64,000 nt of DNA, taken from NCBI RefSeq assembly GCF_014905555.1, contig NZ_BNGS01000001.1:868001-932000 (forward strand), written 5' to 3'. The translations under genes were made by a program, and so were the position numbers. This document shows positions 7,278 through 18,076 of this stretch, piece after piece (the stretch's first letter is position 1; each line of letters starts with the position of its first letter). The stretch is from Streptomyces sp. Y2F8-2. Lineage in GTDB: Bacteria > Actinomycetota > Actinomycetes > Streptomycetales > Streptomycetaceae. The notes below the pieces were generated by a model. The model ran no database searches. It saw only the letters and a list, made by a program, of their open reading frames with translations, and was not told the origin of the DNA.

Positions 7278-8231
7278 ATGCAGGCCTACGACCTGATCAC
7301 CATGGGCCGGATCGGCGTGGACCTCTATCCACTGCAGACCGGGGTGCCCCTGCAGCAGGTCACGTCCTTCGGGAAGTTCCTGGGCGGTTCGGCGACGAAC
7401 GTCGCGGTCGCCGCAGCCCGGCTCGGCCGGCGTACGGCGGTGATCACGCGCACGGGCGACGACCCCTTCGGCGCCTACCTCCACGAGGCGCTGCGCGGCT
7501 TCGGCGTCGACGACCGCTGGGTCACAGCGGTGGCCGGGCTGCCGACACCGGTCACGTTCTGCGAGATCTTCCCGCCGGACGACTTCCCGCTGTACTTCTA
7601 CCGGCAGCCCAAGGCGCCGGACCTGGAGATCGACGCGCACGAGCTGGACCTGGACGCGATCCGCGCCGCGCGCGTCTTCTGGATCACGGGCACGGGCCTG
7701 TGCGAGGAGCCCAGCCGCACCGCCACGCTCGCGGCGCTCGCCCACCGCGCCGAGGCCGGAACGACGGTCTTCGACCTCGACTGGCGGCCCATGTTCTGGC
7801 GTGATCCGGACACCGCGCGCCCGTTCTACGCCGATGCCCTGCGCCACACCACCGTCGCGGTCGGCAACGTCGACGAGGTGGAGATCGCCACCGGTGAGCG
7901 CGATCCGCACGCCGCCGCACGCGCCCTGCTGGACGCCGGTGTCGAGCTGGCCGTGGTCAAACAGGGACCCAAGGGCGTCCTCGCGGTCAGCAGCACGGGC
8001 GAGTCGGCCGAGGTGCCGCCGCTCCCGGTGAAGGTCCTCAACGGCCTCGGCGCGGGCGACGCCTTCGGCGGGTCGCTGTGCCACGGGCTGCTGGCCGGCT
8101 GGGACCTGGAGCGGATCATGCGGTACGGCAACGCGGCGGGCGCCATCGTCGCCTCCCGCCTGGAGTGCTCCTCCGCGATGCCCACGGCCGACGAGGTGGA
8201 GGCGGCGATCACGGCGGGAGCGGTGCTGTGA
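7278..8231 (+). CDS. iolC: 5-dehydro-2-deoxygluconokinase
   Basis: PfkB-family sugar kinase of 317 residues that phosphorylates 2-deoxy-5-keto-D-gluconate, the fifth step of myo-inositol catabolism. Landmarks: MQAYDLITMGRIGVDLYPLQ, the substrate loop SFGKFLGGSATNVAVAAARL, and the PfkB signature LNGLGAGDAFGGSLCHGLL, with the catalytic Asp in GAGDAFGG. The acidic N-terminal phrase DLITMGRIGVDLYP and the FPPDDFPLYFYRQPKAPD segment are typical of IolC rather than ribokinase. The ATG at 7278 follows GAAGGGAA. iolD and iolA follow on the same strand; iolB, iolE and iolG of the canonical pathway are not adjacent. Confidence 0.9.
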   Translation: MQAYDLITMGRIGVDLYPLQTGVPLQQVTSFGKFLGGSATNVAVAAARLGRRTAVITRTGDDPFGAYLHEALRGFGVDDRWVTAVAGLPTPVTFCEIFPPDDFPLYFYRQPKAPDLEIDAHELDLDAIRAARVFWITGTGLCEEPSRTATLAALAHRAEAGTTVFDLDWRPMFWRDPDTARPFYADALRHTTVAVGNVDEVEIATGERDPHAAARALLDAGVELAVVKQGPKGVLAVSSTGESAEVPPLPVKVLNGLGAGDAFGGSLCHGLLAGWDLERIMRYGNAAGAIVASRLECSSAMPTADEVEAAITAGAVL

Positions 8232-8516
8232 CCGCCGCCACGAGAACATAGCGGACAAGCTTGACAACTCCCGGGCAGGGACACCGTGTTCGCGGGCATG
8301 ACCGGCCTCGCGCACGGGTCCGGACGCCCGGGCACCGATCGCCTCCGGCGCGGGAGACCGCTTCGCCCTGGCAGGAGCGAAGTGCGAGCGCAGACTCCCC
8401 GCCCGCTACGGCCCCGCGCCGGAGGTCCGAGCGACGTACGGTCGAGACGTGCAGGGTGGCAGGGCCGTACCCCAGGTGCGGATCTGCTTCCACCCGGACC
8501 ACACGGAGGGATACCG

Positions 8517-10400
8517 ATGACCTCAACGACGAGGCTCACGGTCGCTCAGGCGCTCGTACGCTTCCTGGCCGCCCAGTACTCCGAGCGCGACGGCGTGCGC
8601 CGCCGGCTGATCGCCGCCACCTGGGGCGTCTTCGGGCACGGCAACGTCGCGGGCCTCGGGCAGGCGCTGGTCGAGTACCCCGACGCCATGCCGTACCACC
8701 AGGGCCGCAACGAGCAGTCGATGGTGCACGCGGCGGTCGGCTACGCCCGCCAGTCGAACCGGCTGTCCACGCACGCGGTGACGACGTCCATCGGACCCGG
8801 CGCGACCAACCTGGTCACGGGTGCCGCCCTCGCCACGATCAACCACCTCCCGGTCCTCCTGCTGCCCGGCGACGTCTTCGCCACCCGCCCGGCCGACCCG
8901 GTCCTCCAGCAGCTCGAGGTCCCGCACGCCGGCGACGTGTCCGTCAACGACTGTCTGCGCCCGGTGTCGAAGTACTTCGACCGGATCACCCGCCCGGAGG
9001 CGCTGATACCGGCCGCCCTGCAGGCGATGCGCGTGCTCACCGACCCGGTGGAGACGGGCGCGGTCACGCTGGCGCTGCCGCAGGACGTGCAGGCGGAGGG
9101 CTTCGACTGGCCGGAGGAGTTCTTCGCCGAGCGGACCTGGAACGTGCGCCGCCCGGGCCCCGACCCGATCGAACTCGGCGAGGCCGTCCGGGCGATCCGC
9201 GGCGCCCGGCGCCCGCTCGTGATCGCGGGCGGTGGTGTCCACCACAGCCGCGCCGAGGAGGCCCTGGCCGAGTTCGCCGAGGCCACCGGCATCCCGGTCG
9301 CCTCCACCCAGGCCGGCAAGGGTTCGCTGCGCTGGGACCACCCCCAGGACGTCGGCGGCATCGGCCACACCGGCACCGCGGCCGCCGACGAGCTGGCCCG
9401 CACCGCCGACCTGGTCATCGGCGTCGGCACCCGCTACACGGACTTCACCACGGCCTCCGGCACCCTCTTCGCCGGTGCGGGCGTCCGCTTCCTGAACATC
9501 AACATCGCCTCGTTCGACGGGCACAAGATGTCCGGGACGCCGCTGGTCGCGGACGCCCGCAGCGGGCTGGAGGAGCTGACCGAGGCGCTGGAGCTGCACG
9601 ACCACCGGGTCGATCCGGCGTACGTCACCGAGTACACGGAGGACAAGGAGCGCTGGGAGCAGCGCGTGGAGGCCTGCTTCGAGGCCGAGGAGCCGGATCT
9701 GCGGCCGACGCAGCCGCAGGTCGTCGGCGCGCTGGACGCGGTGGTGGACGAGTCGGACGTGATCATCAACGCGGCCGGTTCGCTCCCCGGCGACCTGCAC
9801 AAGCTGTGGCGGTCCCGCTCCCGCGACCAGTACCACGTCGAGTACGGCTACTCGTGCATGGGTTACGAGATCCCGGCCGCGATCGGCGTGAAGCTGGCCG
9901 CGCCGGACCGGCCCGTGTGGGCGCTGGTCGGCGACGGCACCTATCTGATGATGCCGACGGAGATCGTGACGGCCGTGCAGGAGGGCATCGCGATCAAGGT
10001 GCTGATCGTGCAGAACCACGGCTACGCGTCCATCGGCGGCCTGTCGGAGTCCGTGGGCGGCGAGCGGTTCGGCACCGCCTACCGCTTCCGCTCCGACGAC
10101 GGCACGTACACGGGGACGAAGCTGCCCGTGGACCTCGCCGCCAACGCGGCCAGTCTCGGGATGCGGGTGCTGCGCGCCAGGACCGTACGCGACCTGGGTG
10201 ACGTGCTCGCCGAGGCGCGCGCCGCGGACACTCCCACATGTGTCTATGTGGAGACCGAAACCGCAGACACTGTGTCGGGCGCGCCTCCCGCGCAGGCCTG
10301 GTGGGATGTACCCGTGGCCGAGACCGCGACCCGGCCGTCCGCGGTCAAGGCGCGTGAGGTCTACGAACGGCACGTTGCCACCCGACGCCGCCATCTGTGA
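8517..10400 (+). CDS. iolD: 3D-(3,5/4)-trihydroxycyclohexane-1,2-dione hydrolase
   Basis: Thiamine-diphosphate enzyme of 627 residues that opens the inositol-derived ring in myo-inositol breakdown. It has the three-domain layout of acetolactate-synthase relatives. The N-terminal PYR domain includes EYPDAMPYHQGRNEQSMVHA with the cofactor-activating Glu and SIGPGATNLVTGAALATINH. A central domain follows, and the C-terminal PP domain has the ThDP/Mg motif GDGTYLMMPTEIVTA ending in VQNHGYASIGGLSES. The ATG at 8517 is selected for its GGAGGG site and MTSTTRLTVAQALVRFLAAQ start; the frame is open upstream but unlike the family. The 285-bp gap from iolC holds no gene. It ends just before iolA. Confidence 0.93.
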   Translation: MTSTTRLTVAQALVRFLAAQYSERDGVRRRLIAATWGVFGHGNVAGLGQALVEYPDAMPYHQGRNEQSMVHAAVGYARQSNRLSTHAVTTSIGPGATNLVTGAALATINHLPVLLLPGDVFATRPADPVLQQLEVPHAGDVSVNDCLRPVSKYFDRITRPEALIPAALQAMRVLTDPVETGAVTLALPQDVQAEGFDWPEEFFAERTWNVRRPGPDPIELGEAVRAIRGARRPLVIAGGGVHHSRAEEALAEFAEATGIPVASTQAGKGSLRWDHPQDVGGIGHTGTAAADELARTADLVIGVGTRYTDFTTASGTLFAGAGVRFLNINIASFDGHKMSGTPLVADARSGLEELTEALELHDHRVDPAYVTEYTEDKERWEQRVEACFEAEEPDLRPTQPQVVGALDAVVDESDVIINAAGSLPGDLHKLWRSRSRDQYHVEYGYSCMGYEIPAAIGVKLAAPDRPVWALVGDGTYLMMPTEIVTAVQEGIAIKVLIVQNHGYASIGGLSESVGGERFGTAYRFRSDDGTYTGTKLPVDLAANAASLGMRVLRARTVRDLGDVLAEARAADTPTCVYVETETADTVSGAPPAQAWWDVPVAETATRPSAVKAREVYERHVATRRRHL

Positions 10401-10414
10401 AGGAGTTCTCGGGC

Positions 10415-11917
<1,503 letters not shown>

Positions 11918-11938
11918 TCATCGCCCGGCAGGGCTGAC

Positions 11939-11973
11939 GAGGCCGTCCGTCATGCGGACGGCCTCATTTTTTT
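11939..11973 (+). terminator. Intrinsic terminator after iolA
   Basis: A textbook rho-independent terminator: arms 11939-11949 and 11955-11965 (GAGGCCGTCCG and its exact complement) make an 11-bp perfect stem with a 5-nt loop, followed by seven T residues at 11967-11973. T-tailed terminators are uncommon in Streptomyces. It closes the inositol unit and isolates the permease gene that follows. Confidence 0.9.
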
Positions 11974-12217
11974 CCGGGACCCGGCTGCGGTTCCCGTATG
12001 CTCGCAAGATGCCGAACAGACGGACCGATTGACGCGCGATTCCGTCGTAGATCGCTTTTTTGGTGCGGATTCCGTAGGTGAACACCCATTGACGCGGCGG
12101 TTTTCGTCGGGGTTCGATGCGTGCGCCGGGAGCGGACCAGAGCACGTACGACCGAAGCCGCGGAGGCGATAACGCTCCCGACCCCACCATGTCGCACGAG
12201 TCGATCGGAACCGCCGC

Positions 12218-13615
12218 ATGACCGACACGCTCCGCCCTGTCGAGAACGCCCCCGTCCCGGTATCGGGCAGTCCCCAGAAGCTGAAGCGGTCCATCGGCGT
12301 CGTCGGCGGCACCCTGCTCACCCTGTCGTGCGTGACGCCCGCCTCCACGCTCTTCGTGGTCGTCCCCGACCTGTTCGGCTCGCTGGGCACCGCCACCGCC
12401 CTCACCATCGCCATCGGCTCCGTCCTCTGTATCGCGGTGGCGTTCTGCTACTCGGAGCTGGGCACCCTGATCCCCAGCGCGGGCGGCGAGTACGCGATGG
12501 TGTCGACGCTGGCCGGACGGCTCGCGGGCTGGCTGGTGTTCGTGCTGTCCCTGCTGGTCGTCATGATCGTGCCGCCGGTGATCGCGATGGGCACGGCGGA
12601 CTACCTGGCTCCGGTGGTGCACCTCGACCCGGCCATGACGGGTGCCGGGGTCATGCTCCTCGCCACCCTCGCCGGCCTGCTGGACCTGCGCGCCAACGCC
12701 TGGATCACCGGCATCTTCCTGGTCCTGGAGGTCGTGGCCGCGGGCGTCGTCGCGGTCCTCGGCTTCGCGCACGGCGAGCGGGGAGCCGGCAGTCTGGTCT
12801 CGATGCAGGTGACCGGCGCCGGAGGGCACACGGACCACGTCACGGCCATGATGGTGGTCTCCGGCCTCGCCATCGCCCTCTTCGTCACCCAGGGCTTCTC
12901 GACCGCCGTCTACCTCTCCGAGGAACTGGAGCACCCGCGCCGCACCGTGGCCCGCACGGTCCTCGCCACCCTCGCCATCTCCTCGGTCGTCATCCTGGTC
13001 CCGGTCGTCGCCATCACCATGGGCGCCCCCGACCTCAAGGCGCTGACCGGCGGCGACCTCAGCAGCATGGTCACCGCCTGGTCGAACACCGCCGTCGGCA
13101 CCTTCGTGAGCCTGTGCGTGGCGCTCGCGATCATCAACGCGGGCATCGTCATGGTCATCCAGAACTCCCGCGTGCTGTTCGCCTCGGCCCGCGACAAGGC
13201 CTGGCCCGAGCCGGTCAACCACGCGCTCGCCAGGCTCGGCCGGTTCGGCTCCCCGTGGGTCGCCACCCTCGTCGTCGGCGTCCCCGGCGCAGTGCTCTGC
13301 TTCGTCAACCTGGACACCCTCTACGGCGTCACGGGCGTCTCCGTGACCGGCATGTACCTGCTCGTCGCGGTGGCCGCCCTGCTCGCCCGGCGCGGCGCGC
13401 ACGCGCACACGCCGGCCTGGCGGATGCCGCTGTGGCCCGCGATGCCGGTCCTGCTGATCGCGGTCCTGGGCTACATCCTCACCCAGCAGGAGGCGACCTA
13501 CCTGCTGTGGACGGGCGGCATCACGGCCGCCGCCACCCTCTACTGGGCCCTGTACCTCCGCCCGCGCCGCGCGACCCGCTGGCTGGTGTCGCTCCCGGAG
13601 GACGCGCGGGCCTGA
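12218..13615 (+). CDS. APC-family amino acid permease
   Basis: Cytoplasmic-membrane transporter of 465 residues with about 12 hydrophobic segments, matching the APC superfamily in length and layout. The first helix carries SIGVVGGTLLTLSCVTPAST, followed by CYSELGTLIPSAGGEYAMV, the conserved helix-3 phrase of amino-acid permeases. Later segments include GFSTAVYLSEELEHPRRTVA, typical of helix 6 and its cytoplasmic loop. The start at 12218 gives MTDTLRPVENAPVP; a ribosome site is weak. A terminator stands between it and iolA, so it is probably its own unit. Substrate unknown. The upstream 240 bp contain repeated ATTGACGCG and GATTCCGT words but no clear promoter. Confidence 0.85.
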   Translation: MTDTLRPVENAPVPVSGSPQKLKRSIGVVGGTLLTLSCVTPASTLFVVVPDLFGSLGTATALTIAIGSVLCIAVAFCYSELGTLIPSAGGEYAMVSTLAGRLAGWLVFVLSLLVVMIVPPVIAMGTADYLAPVVHLDPAMTGAGVMLLATLAGLLDLRANAWITGIFLVLEVVAAGVVAVLGFAHGERGAGSLVSMQVTGAGGHTDHVTAMMVVSGLAIALFVTQGFSTAVYLSEELEHPRRTVARTVLATLAISSVVILVPVVAITMGAPDLKALTGGDLSSMVTAWSNTAVGTFVSLCVALAIINAGIVMVIQNSRVLFASARDKAWPEPVNHALARLGRFGSPWVATLVVGVPGAVLCFVNLDTLYGVTGVSVTGMYLLVAVAALLARRGAHAHTPAWRMPLWPAMPVLLIAVLGYILTQQEATYLLWTGGITAAATLYWALYLRPRRATRWLVSLPEDARA

Positions 13616-13788
13616 GCCGCCGTCCCCGTCGCCCCGTCGCCCCTGCCGCCCACCACCGGCGGCAGGGGCGGCCGCGTCGTCGTACCACGGCTGCGGTACG
13701 CGGCGGCGGGCCCGTACTCCCGCAGGAGGGGCCGTGGTTCAGTCCCGCGGCTGCCCCGGTTGTCGGTGGCGACCTCTACCGTTGACGC

Positions 13789-16434
13789 ATGGATCTTCGA
13801 CTGCCCGCATTCCGTGGGCTGCGCCGAGGGGCCGTGGCCGCCGTGGTCGCGGCCCTCCTCGTGCTGGCCGGCGTCGGGACGTGGACGGCCGTCGCATCGG
13901 ACGACGCGCCGGCCGTACACCGCACCGACAGAGCCATGGACATGGGCGGCGGAGTACGGATCGACGCCTCTTTCTTCACGTCCGGATCCCCCGGCCGCCG
14001 CCCGGCCGTCCTGCTCGCGCACGGCTTCGGCGGCAGCAAGGACGACATGAAGGACCAGGCGGTCACGCTCGCCCGGGACGGGTACGCGGTGCTGACCTGG
14101 TCGGCGCGCGGCTTCGGCAGGTCCACCGGAAAGATCGGGCTGAACGACCCGAAGGGCGAGGTCGCCGACGTCTCCCGGCTCATCGACTGGCTGGCGAAGC
14201 GGCCGGAGGTCCAGCTGGACAAGCCGGGCGATCCGCGGGTGGGCATGGCCGGTGCCTCCTACGGCGGGGCGATCGCGCTGCTGGCCGCGGGCTACGACCA
14301 CCGGGTGGACGCCATCGCCCCGGCGATCACGTACTGGAACCTGGCGGACGCCCTGTTCCCGAACGGCGTGTTCAAGAAGCTGTGGGCCGGCGTCTTCGTG
14401 AACTCCGGCGGCGGCTGTGCGAAGTTCACCGCCGAGCTGTGCCGGATGTACGAGCGGGTCGCCGAGTCCGGCAGGCCGGACGCGGAGGCGCGTGCCCTGC
14501 TCCAGGCGCGTTCGCCGTCCGCCGTGGGCGAGGACATCAAGGTGCCCACCCTGCTGGTGCAGGGCCAGTCCGACTCGCTGTTCCCGCTCGGCCAGGCGGA
14601 CGCGGCGGCCCGGGCGATCCGCGCCAACGGCGCCCCGGTGGACGTCGACTGGATCGCGGGCGGTCACGACGGCGGGGACATGGAGACCAGCCGCGTGCAG
14701 GCCCGTGACACCGCCTGGTTCGACCGCTATCTGAAGGGCGACAAGGGCGTCGACACGGGGCCCGCCTTCCGGATCACCCGCACCGGAGGCATCGACTCCA
14801 CGGACGGTGCGGCCCAGTTGAAGGGCGCGAGCGGCGCCTCGTACCCGGGGCTGGAGAGCGGGCAGCTGACGGTCGAGCTCAGCGGCCGTCAGCAGCGCTT
14901 CGCCAACCCGGCCGGGGCCACCCCGCCCGCGGTCTCCGCCCTCCCCGGCCTCGGCGGCTCGGGCGGCCTCGCCCAGCTGTCGTCGCTGGGCGTCGGGGTG
15001 TCACTCGACTTCCCCGGACAGTACGCGCAGTTCGACTCGCGTCCCGTGCGCCAGGACCTGTGGATCACCGGCTCGCCGACCGTGACGGTGCATGTCACCT
15101 CGACGAGCGACGACGCCGTGCTGTTCGGCAAGGTGTACGACGTCGGCCCCGGCAGGGGACAGCCGGTACTGCCGTCGCAACTGGTCGCCCCCGTCCGGGT
15201 GGAGGGAGCCAGGACCGGCAAGGACGTCACGCTGACCCTGCCCGCCGTCGACCACGAGGTCCAGAAGGGACACCGGCTTCGGCTGGTCCTCGCCTCCACG
15301 GACCTCGGCTACGCCTCCCCGACCGCACCCGCCATGTACACGGTCTCCCTGAAGAGCGGACTGAAGGTGCCGACGGCACCCGGGGTCGCGACCGCTGCGG
15401 CCCCGCTTCCCTCCTGGGTGTGGTGGCTGCCGGTGACCGGAGCGGTCGTCGCGGCGGCCCTGCTGCTCACGGCCCGCCGCCGTACGACGGCACCGGCGCC
15501 CGACCCGGCGCTGGCGGAGGTGCCGCTGCAGATCACCGGCCTGAGCAAGCGGTACGCGAAGTCGGCGGAGCGGTACGCCGTCAGGGACCTGTCCTTCCGC
15601 GTGGAGAAGGGACAGGTGCTGGGCCTGCTGGGGCCGAACGGCGCGGGCAAGACGACCACGCTGCGCATGCTGATGGGCCTGATCCGGCCGGACGGCGGCG
15701 AGATCCGCGTCTTCGGGCATGCGGTGCGCCCCGGTGCCCCGGTGCTGTCACGGGTCGGGGCCTTCGTGGAGGGCGCCGGCTTCCTGCCGCACCTGTCCGG
15801 CCGGGAGAATCTGGAGCTGTACTGGCGGGCCACGGGCCGCCCGGCCGAGGACGCGCACCTGGACGAGGCGCTCGAGATCGCGGGGCTCGGCGACGCGCTG
15901 GAGCGCGCGGTGCGCACGTACTCCCAGGGCATGCGGCAGCGCCTCGCCATCGCCCAGGCGATGCTCGGCCTGCCGGACCTGCTGATCCTGGACGAGCCGA
16001 CCAACGGCCTGGACCCGCCGCAGATCCGCGAGATGCGCCAGGTCATGATCCGGTACGCGGCGGGCGGCCGCACGGTCATCGTCTCCAGCCACCTGCTGGC
16101 GGAGGTCGAGCAGTCCTGCACCCACCTGGTGGTCATGGACCGCGGCCGACTGCTCCAGGCGGGCCCGGTCAAGGAGATCGTCGGCTCGGGCGACACCCTG
16201 CTCGTCGGCACCACCGCACCCGTGGAGGAGCCCCTCGTCGAGAAGGTGGGCGCGCTGCCGGGCGTGGCCTCGGTGGTGCGCACGGAGGACGGGCTGCTGG
16301 TCCGGCTCGACACGGGCGGCAGCGCCCGGCGGCTGGTCGCGGAGCTGGTGCGGCTGGACGTCCCCGTGGAGTCCGTGGGCCCCCACCGGCGTCTGGAGGA
16401 CGCCTTCCTGACCCTGATCGGAGGTTCGGCATGA
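13789..16434 (+). CDS. Alpha/beta serine hydrolase (X-Pro peptidase/CocE-like) fused to an ABC ATPase
   Basis: An 881-residue fusion. Residues 20-45 form a membrane helix or signal anchor. Residues ~50-310 are an alpha/beta hydrolase with VLLAHGFGGSKDDMKDQAVT, the nucleophile in GMAGASYGGAIALL (Ser157) and a late GGHDGG segment for the His. Residues ~330-535 look like the beta-rich C-terminal domain of CocE/PepX enzymes (LWITGSPTVTVHVTS). A second helix, SWVWWLPVTGAVVAAALLL, lies near 543-562. Residues ~577-880 are an ABC ATPase: GLLGPNGAGKTTTLRMLMGL (Lys621), YSQGMRQRLAIAQAMLG and LLILDEPTNGLDP. Two helices would put the hydrolase outside and the ATPase inside. The permease gene overlaps its stop by ATGA. 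The natural substrate is unknown. Confidence 0.88.
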   Translation: MDLRLPAFRGLRRGAVAAVVAALLVLAGVGTWTAVASDDAPAVHRTDRAMDMGGGVRIDASFFTSGSPGRRPAVLLAHGFGGSKDDMKDQAVTLARDGYAVLTWSARGFGRSTGKIGLNDPKGEVADVSRLIDWLAKRPEVQLDKPGDPRVGMAGASYGGAIALLAAGYDHRVDAIAPAITYWNLADALFPNGVFKKLWAGVFVNSGGGCAKFTAELCRMYERVAESGRPDAEARALLQARSPSAVGEDIKVPTLLVQGQSDSLFPLGQADAAARAIRANGAPVDVDWIAGGHDGGDMETSRVQARDTAWFDRYLKGDKGVDTGPAFRITRTGGIDSTDGAAQLKGASGASYPGLESGQLTVELSGRQQRFANPAGATPPAVSALPGLGGSGGLAQLSSLGVGVSLDFPGQYAQFDSRPVRQDLWITGSPTVTVHVTSTSDDAVLFGKVYDVGPGRGQPVLPSQLVAPVRVEGARTGKDVTLTLPAVDHEVQKGHRLRLVLASTDLGYASPTAPAMYTVSLKSGLKVPTAPGVATAAAPLPSWVWWLPVTGAVVAAALLLTARRRTTAPAPDPALAEVPLQITGLSKRYAKSAERYAVRDLSFRVEKGQVLGLLGPNGAGKTTTLRMLMGLIRPDGGEIRVFGHAVRPGAPVLSRVGAFVEGAGFLPHLSGRENLELYWRATGRPAEDAHLDEALEIAGLGDALERAVRTYSQGMRQRLAIAQAMLGLPDLLILDEPTNGLDPPQIREMRQVMIRYAAGGRTVIVSSHLLAEVEQSCTHLVVMDRGRLLQAGPVKEIVGSGDTLLVGTTAPVEEPLVEKVGALPGVASVVRTEDGLLVRLDTGGSARRLVAELVRLDVPVESVGPHRRLEDAFLTLIGGSA

Positions 16435-17294
16435 GTACGCTCGCCGAGCGGGCGGAGACGGCCGACGGGTACCGGGCGCGGCGGACGCTGCCGCTGCGCG
16501 TGGAACTCGTGCGGCAGTTGAAGCGGCGCCGCACCCTCGTGATGGGGGCCATCCTGGCCCTGCTGCCGTTCGTGCTGGCCGTCGCGTTCGCCATCGGCGG
16601 CGACCCGGGCTCACGCAACGGCCAGGTGACGCTGATGGACACGGCGACCGCGTCGGGTGCCAACTTCGCCGCGGTGAACCTGTTCGTCTCCGCCGGGTTC
16701 CTGCTGGTCATCCCGGTGGCCCTGTTCTGCGGCGACACGGTCGCCTCGGAGGCGAGCTGGTCCTCGCTGCGCTATCTGCTCGCGGCACCCGTGCCCCGCG
16801 CCCGCCTGCTGTGGTCCAAGCTCGCGGTGGGACTCGGCATGAGCCTCGCGGCCATGGTGCTGCTGCCCGTCGTCGCGCTCGCGGTGGGTACGACCGCCTA
16901 CGGCTGGGGGCCGCTGGAGATACCGACCGGCGGCTCCCTCTCCCCGGGCACGGCGGCCCAGCGGCTCGTCGTCGTGGTGGCGTACATCTTCGTGTCCCAA
17001 CTGGTCACCGCCGGGCTCGCGTTCTGGCTGTCGACGAAGACGGACGCCCCGCTGGGCGCGGTGGGCGGCGCGGTCGGGCTCACCATCGTGGGGAACGTGC
17101 TGGACGCGGTCACCGCTCTCGGCCACTGGCGCGACTTCCTGCCGGCGCACTGGCAGTTCGCCTGGGCCGACGCGGTGCAGACCCAGCCGGAGTGGGCCGG
17201 CATGGTCCAGGGCACGGCGATCTCGGTGACGTACGCGCTCGTGCTGTTCGCCCTGGCGTTCCGCGGTTTCGCCCGCAAGGACGTCGTCTCCTAG
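16431..17294 (+). CDS. ABC transporter permease partner of the hydrolase-ATPase fusion
   Basis: Membrane protein of 287 residues with about six helices, the ABC-2 type architecture: a basic N-terminal region (RVELVRQLKRRRTLVMGAIL), a first helix LALLPFVLAVAFAIGG, an extracytoplasmic loop, then paired helices including VNLFVSAGFLLVIPVALFCG and AVGGAVGLTIVGNVLDAVTA. The phrase DTVASEASWSSLRYLLAAPV is a typical intracellular coupling segment of these exporters. Its ATG at 16431 overlaps the TGA of the upstream fusion gene, so the two are translationally coupled and almost certainly form one transporter. A strong hairpin follows 63 bp downstream. The exported or imported substrate is unknown; a peptide cleaved by the outward hydrolase is an appealing guess. 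Confidence 0.85.
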   Translation: MSTLAERAETADGYRARRTLPLRVELVRQLKRRRTLVMGAILALLPFVLAVAFAIGGDPGSRNGQVTLMDTATASGANFAAVNLFVSAGFLLVIPVALFCGDTVASEASWSSLRYLLAAPVPRARLLWSKLAVGLGMSLAAMVLLPVVALAVGTTAYGWGPLEIPTGGSLSPGTAAQRLVVVVAYIFVSQLVTAGLAFWLSTKTDAPLGAVGGAVGLTIVGNVLDAVTALGHWRDFLPAHWQFAWADAVQTQPEWAGMVQGTAISVTYALVLFALAFRGFARKDVVS

Positions 17295-17356
17295 CGCCCG
17301 TTGCGGCACCAGGACAGCCGGAGATCCCCGGAGCCGAGTGACCGGAGCGCATACGA

Positions 17357-17393
17357 AGGAGCGGCCCGCCGAATCGCTCGGCGGGCCGCTCCT
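17357..17393. terminator. Bidirectional terminator between ABC permease and rodlin genes
   Basis: Arms 17357-17372 and 17378-17393 (AGGAGCGGCCCGCCGA and its exact complement) form a 16-bp perfect stem with a 5-nt ATCGC loop. It sits between two convergent genes, so it can serve both. There is no T run in either direction. Confidence 0.75.
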
Positions 17394-17414
17394 CGTGCGC
17401 CGGATGCCCCGGAC

Positions 17415-17825
17415 TCAGCCGTTGTTGGTGCCGTTCGCGGACAGGACCGGAACGTTGTCCAGGATGTGCGACAGCGGCTCGTCGCCCTTGGCCTGGGTGG
17501 AGTTCTCGGTGCACTGCTGGTTCTGCGACGCCGACAGGACGGGGATGTCCTGCACGCCGACCGGCACGACACCGACGAGCGAACCGGCGTTGACCTTCGC
17601 CGGCAGACCGACACAGGGCTTGTTCAGCGAGCCCTGGACGAGCGCCATCTGGGGGCTCATGGCGCCGTAGGTGGCCGAGTTGCCGTACTGCTGCGTCGAG
17701 GTGTTGCCGTTGGTGGACGTCGTCCCGGTGTCGTTGCCGACCGCCAGCGCCTGGGGAGCGGCCGCCGCCGAGACGCCCACCACGGAAGCAGCGACCGCCG
17801 CGGCGGCCATGAACCTCTTCATCAC
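17415..17825 (-). CDS. Rodlin
   Basis: A 136-residue secreted rodlin; these proteins organise chaplin fibrils into the paired rodlets on Streptomyces aerial hyphae and spores. The signal peptide is [20 protein letters not shown] to about PQALA. The mature part has the family text: [83 protein letters not shown]. The GTG at 17825 is used because it sits 7 bases from AAGGGA and aligns with the MLKK start known for rodlins; an ATG one codon later is possible. It is divergent from a second rodlin 251 bp away, the arrangement of rdlA and rdlB in S. coelicolor. Confidence 0.93.
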   Translation of the reverse strand: MMKRFMAAAAVAASVVGVSAAAAPQALAVGNDTGTTSTNGNTSTQQYGNSATYGAMSPQMALVQGSLNKPCVGLPAKVNAGSLVGVVPVGVQDIPVLSASQNQQCTENSTQAKGDEPLSHILDNVPVLSANGTNNG

Positions 17826-18076
17826 TTGCTAGTCCCTTCTGGAGAAACCCCGTCCACCGGAGCGCTCTGGACAACTGCCGCACGGTGTCATGGTTGCTCC
17901 CCTTCACTCCGATGGCCGATATCGAGAGGTGCAAGCGGATCCGTATGCCGGGCGCGTATTTCCAGAATTACTGCCCGCGGAACGGGCCCGACCGGGTGAA
18001 CGGCCGAAACCAATTCAAGGGTTCCGGGTTGGTCGCAGAGCAGGAACACGTGTCTTCTGTCAGGAAAGGAACCGAC

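Noticed and set aside
8286..8516. Longer iolD starting at 8286
   Set aside because: The extra 77 residues are Arg/Gly/Pro-rich and unlike the family, whereas the ATG at 8517 has GGAGGG at proper spacing.
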